Shown here one piece after another: positions 60,806 through 64,000 of a stretch of DNA of 64,000 nucleotides. The position numbers were made by a program, and so were the translations under genes. The notes beneath the pieces were generated by a model that did no database searches, was not told the origin of the DNA, and worked only from the letters and a program-made list of their open reading frames with translations. Numbering within the stretch: position 1 is the first letter of the stretch; every line of letters begins with the position of its first letter. This DNA comes from Sipunculus nudus (Eukaryota > Annelida > Sipuncula > Golfingiida > Sipunculidae): positions 74,034,618 to 74,098,617 of the forward strand of contig CM049317.1 of NCBI GenBank assembly GCA_026874595.1, given 5' to 3'.

Positions 60806-60837
60806 ATATATATTTATATATATATATATATATATAT

Positions 60838-60880
<43 letters not shown>
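60806..60880. repeat. Compound (TA)n(GA)n microsatellite
   Basis: TA tract to about 60836, then a pure GA tract from 60841 to 60880. Confidence 0.95.
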
Positions 60881-60881
<1 letters not shown>

Positions 60882-61826
60882 GATATACGTTATCATATGT
60901 TTTCGCCCTTCCTCCTGTTTTATATAACTGGAAGCTGAAGGAGGTCTTCGAGGAGCAGAGGGCGCCACCAGCCTTATGAATACGAGAAGAGATATACGCA
61001 ACAACTACGACTGTCCGGCAGGCCTAGGAAGAAATTAATTGGATGTTACAAGGTTTAATCTCGAAAAGTTTCGTGGTATATATACACTTGACTGCTCTAA
61101 CAGACACTTGATTTTGAAATCTTGACTCATTTGCAACAGCAATGTTAGATGGTGGCTACTAAATATTACCATTATCACCTAAGGTATAATTATAATTTCA
61201 CAATATATATACACATATAGTGTATAGTATGAACTATAACTGGACTAAAAATTGACCTACTATATATGCATAAATATTTATTTTTGCTGTAAGAAAAGGT
61301 AAATTACTTTAAAGAGATCCGTGTTTAAAGAAACTATATTTAGACGAACACGGGCCTATACGTGTAAATAGAGTCCACATTTGCACATGTGTATTCTTTG
61401 AGAGTAAATGAATGAGAAACATGCGAGCTTTTATCGATAGTAAAAACTGTTAGACGGCCTCACCTGAAATACAATATTTGTACAATGAACGTCTTATAGA
61501 CCTTTTATAAATAGTTCGAAGGTGACAGAACGCCAGGCAGGGGGTGCTTGTGAGCACTAACGGAGGTTTATTATAATTTTACGTGTGAATGGCCACTGTG
61601 ACATTCTTCAGTCCCAGGTTGATAAAAACTCTTCACTCCAACTCTTAATATAGAAATCATTAACAATGTACTGCCTTGTGATGGTTAATTTACGTAAAAT
61701 TGTCAGCTGAAAGTAAAACATTTCTGACAGAAACATTGCCTGCTCGTTATCCCGCCCAGCACGATGACGTCACCAGTAAATTCTCTTATACCAGCTGCTG
61801 GATATAAATGCCTACGAAATCTATAG

Positions 61827-61829
<3 letters not shown>
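60881..61829. other. Non-coding spacer
   Basis: No exon, RNA gene or repeat family could be supported. Confidence 0.4.

Positions 61830-61887
<58 letters not shown>
61830..61887. repeat. (TA)n microsatellite next to a Penelope fragment
   Basis: About 29 TA units running directly into the fragment at 61888. A shorter TA tract follows that fragment at about 62031-62042. Confidence 0.95.
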
Positions 61888-61892
<5 letters not shown>

Positions 61893-62030
61893 GAGTTATC
61901 CCCCGTTGTAAAGTGCTCTATGGCCTACAGGTTAGGCCAGAGCGGTATAACACTGGAGAAAAACAACACTAAAAATTCACAACAGTCTGTTTCACTTGAT
62001 GCGACCCGATCATCAGGTGAATGTGGTTTG
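61888..62030 (-). mobile_element. Solo ~143-bp Penelope terminal fragment carrying a hammerhead motif
   Basis: Read on the minus strand, it begins 'ttcaaaccacattcacctga' like the Penelope 3' region at 27800-27900, and continues past that copy's end into 'ataccgctctggcctaacc', a segment also present at 42993-43050. It has no coding sequence and lies precisely between two TA tracts. Confidence 0.8.
61975..62022 (-). ncRNA. Second hammerhead ribozyme motif, stem II damaged
   Basis: It has the same 48-nt layout as 27834-27881: stem I ATTCAC/GTGAAT, core CTGATGA, core GAAA, stem III ACA/TGT with loop GAC, and cleavage base T. The 3' strand of stem II is CAAG instead of CCCG, so two of the four stem II pairs are lost. 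Cleavage is therefore doubtful for this copy. Confidence 0.7.
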
Positions 62031-62042
62031 AATATATATATA

Positions 62043-64000
62043 TCATTTATCCTAGCATTTATTTAATCATTAATATCTATCTACACATATATATAAACAT
62101 ATTTATTGGTGTATTAGATTATTCCTATATCTATATTATTGACGCATATCGGATTTACGACCCAGTAACCTGGGTAAAAGATGCTTATATTCTGTTATAT
62201 CCCCCGACCTCTTTCACTGTAACAGACTGTCTAAAATATAATTTTATAATGTTCACATTTCTGATTTACAAATAAATGCTGGAGCAAAATATGTATATAA
62301 TTTTAATATAAACCGGAACCTTAATAAGTTATTTAAATATTACATTTTTAATGATTATATATAACAAATAGCATGTACTTTTCAAATTGCACATTTACTG
62401 GCTTATGTTGATAGCTAAATCTTCCATACTTCCCTATATGATTGCTAATGATTTTAGTCTAATATATTCTGATATATCATACAGTCTAGTTCCATATACA
62501 TTCTCTTGCTGCAGGCATATGCTGACGACACTTTGTCGAATCTTCGATAAAAGAATGCACGCTTTTGTCTCATAATTTTTCTAAATCTGTTAGTGAAATT
62601 GTGACAGGGATATATGTATGAAAGAGGCAACTGTGATTTTTTTTTTGTTTAAAAGGACATATACACTTAGAATGTTTGACCAAATAATCAAAATTATGTT
62701 ATCTCTGCATTTCACTGGGCATTAGCTGTGCAAAAAATAAAATATGCAATACCATTTAGACGAAAAATTGCAATAAAACAATAAAATGCATGCAGCACTG
62801 ATATACATGGGGAAATATCATAAATTGTTTTGAATATGCATGTATTTTGAGTAAATATAAAAGAAAATACGTTAACAGTGTAATCATAATGGTGACGGCG
62901 GTAATAATGAAGGTAATATTAGAGGTAATGGTGGTAGAGATGACAATGAGGATGCTGACAATGATGATGATGAGGAGGAGGAAGAGGACATTGCAATGAT
63001 GATGATAAGTATGACTGTTTCTCATAAACTTTTGATAAATTATACATTAATCTCCCTTTTCCTTTAACGATACTCTGACACTTATTAACCTGGTGATACA
63101 GTCATAATTGGTTTAATGGAAGAGATTTGTTGATAATACACCTGGGGGTAACTACCGTGGGATCACGTGACGTCTGACGTCACCGTGTACATGGCTTCGT
63201 GGTCTTATTATTTGTCATTAGACGTACCTTACCCGAGGAGACGCAAGCCAAAGGAAACCCGATGGCATATTTATTGTATCCAAATCCCCTTTACAACTAA
63301 TGACAAATCCAATTAAATATATCTTATTTTGTTCCCTTAGAGCAGATTTTAGCTTTTCACTCTAGTCCAACCGAGTACGTACTTGTTTAAGATGATTTGT
63401 GTGAGCAGATAAGAATAATCTCAAAATGGATAAAGGAAAGTCATACTGATTTACAGACCATTCAACTACCTGTTAGTAAAATGAAAAATAGTTATTTACT
63501 TATGCTATAGCCTAGGCCTATTTCTCAATATGATCATATTCATCTTCCAAAAGTAGGTTGGTAATTTTTTCTTGGTTGATGGAAATGTGATCGTCCAAAC
63601 CGTAAAATAATACACATGCTTCATCTCATGTTAGTCTTTTGCCTTTATTCCTACACATGTGCAAAATAATTTAAAAAAAAACTTCACCCCCGTGAAGCGA
63701 TAGGGACGGATATACAGATCGTAACACGAAAAAACATTCACCGCATTACCAAGACAATATCCTTGGTTTATTAGTGCATGTATGCCTGATAACATTTATG
63801 CATGTGACAGAAATGGAAAAAAATCATAAATATTATTTAATACTTGTATTTTACTTTATTTACATATTCAAATGCTTATAATGTTTAAGATATCAAGGCA
63901 ATTTGATATATTTAATGTTGTACTTAAAAAATCTCCAGATACAAAGTCAAATAATATTATTAATAATTAAATACATTTAACTATATATACATGGATATTA
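62043..64000. other. Non-coding; GAT/GAG-rich imprecise repeat at 62890-63010
   Basis: A purine-rich stretch of imperfect GAT, GAG and GGT triplets at 62890-63010 encodes acidic residues in one plus frame but has no gene context. Nothing else could be supported up to the window end. Confidence 0.4.

Noticed and set aside
62890-63010. Acidic coding exon (Asp/Glu-rich)
   Set aside because: It is an imperfect GAT/GAG triplet repeat without splice signals or an extended frame.

Overview
This is AT-rich nuclear DNA from an animal. It has spliced exons with GT-AG borders, non-LTR and Penelope-like retrotransposons, a CACTG-ended DNA transposon, and many TA, GA/CT, CA and ATT microsatellites. A TM-SAM-death-domain protein gene, a CR1/L2-type LINE with an SGNH-esterase ORF1 and a GIY-YIG Penelope element together suggest a marine invertebrate, perhaps a mollusc. 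The species cannot be fixed from the sequence alone.

Layout. 1-8.0 kb is non-coding DNA rich in simple repeats and minisatellites: a TAA/TTA inverted tract, a 15-bp minisatellite present twice in opposite orientations, and a 250-bp unit in triplicate. 8.05-12.08 kb is a 5'-truncated LINE with an esterase ORF1, an intact 995-residue endonuclease/reverse transcriptase ORF2 and a 3' hairpin plus AAAT tail. 12.1-14.8 kb is non-coding. 14.825-22.152 kb is a 7.3-kb inverted-repeat element with palindromic subterminal repeats, carrying about 17 copies of a 144-bp minisatellite. 22.2-25.5 kb is non-coding. 25.6-27.93 kb is a 5'-truncated Penelope-like element with RT and GIY-YIG domains and a hammerhead-ribozyme motif in its 3' region. 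28-35.4 kb has no recognised gene.

35.9-47.04 kb holds the only confidently recognised host gene. It lies on the minus strand in at least eight exons, all joined in phase 1, and encodes a short ectodomain stem, a transmembrane helix, a Ser/Pro linker, a SAM-like domain, more linkers and a C-terminal death domain. The exons encoding its N-terminus and signal peptide were not found. Its introns hold LINE and Penelope remnants and a solo transposon end. Just upstream of it (47.2-48.65 kb) is a dimeric satellite array. 48.7-64 kb is mostly non-coding, with two CpG-rich promoter-like islands sharing a CCAAT-type motif, a weak plus-strand gene candidate, and a second hammerhead-bearing Penelope fragment at 61.9-62.03 kb.

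Most interesting: (i) two 48-nt hammerhead-type ribozyme motifs in Penelope-derived DNA, with Penelope fragments repeatedly abutting (TA)n tracts; (ii) a slippery heptamer in the LINE ORF1/ORF2 overlap, where ORF2 has no nearby ATG; (iii) the all-phase-1 TM-SAM-death gene; (iv) the minisatellite-filled CACTG element and a second, related solo end.
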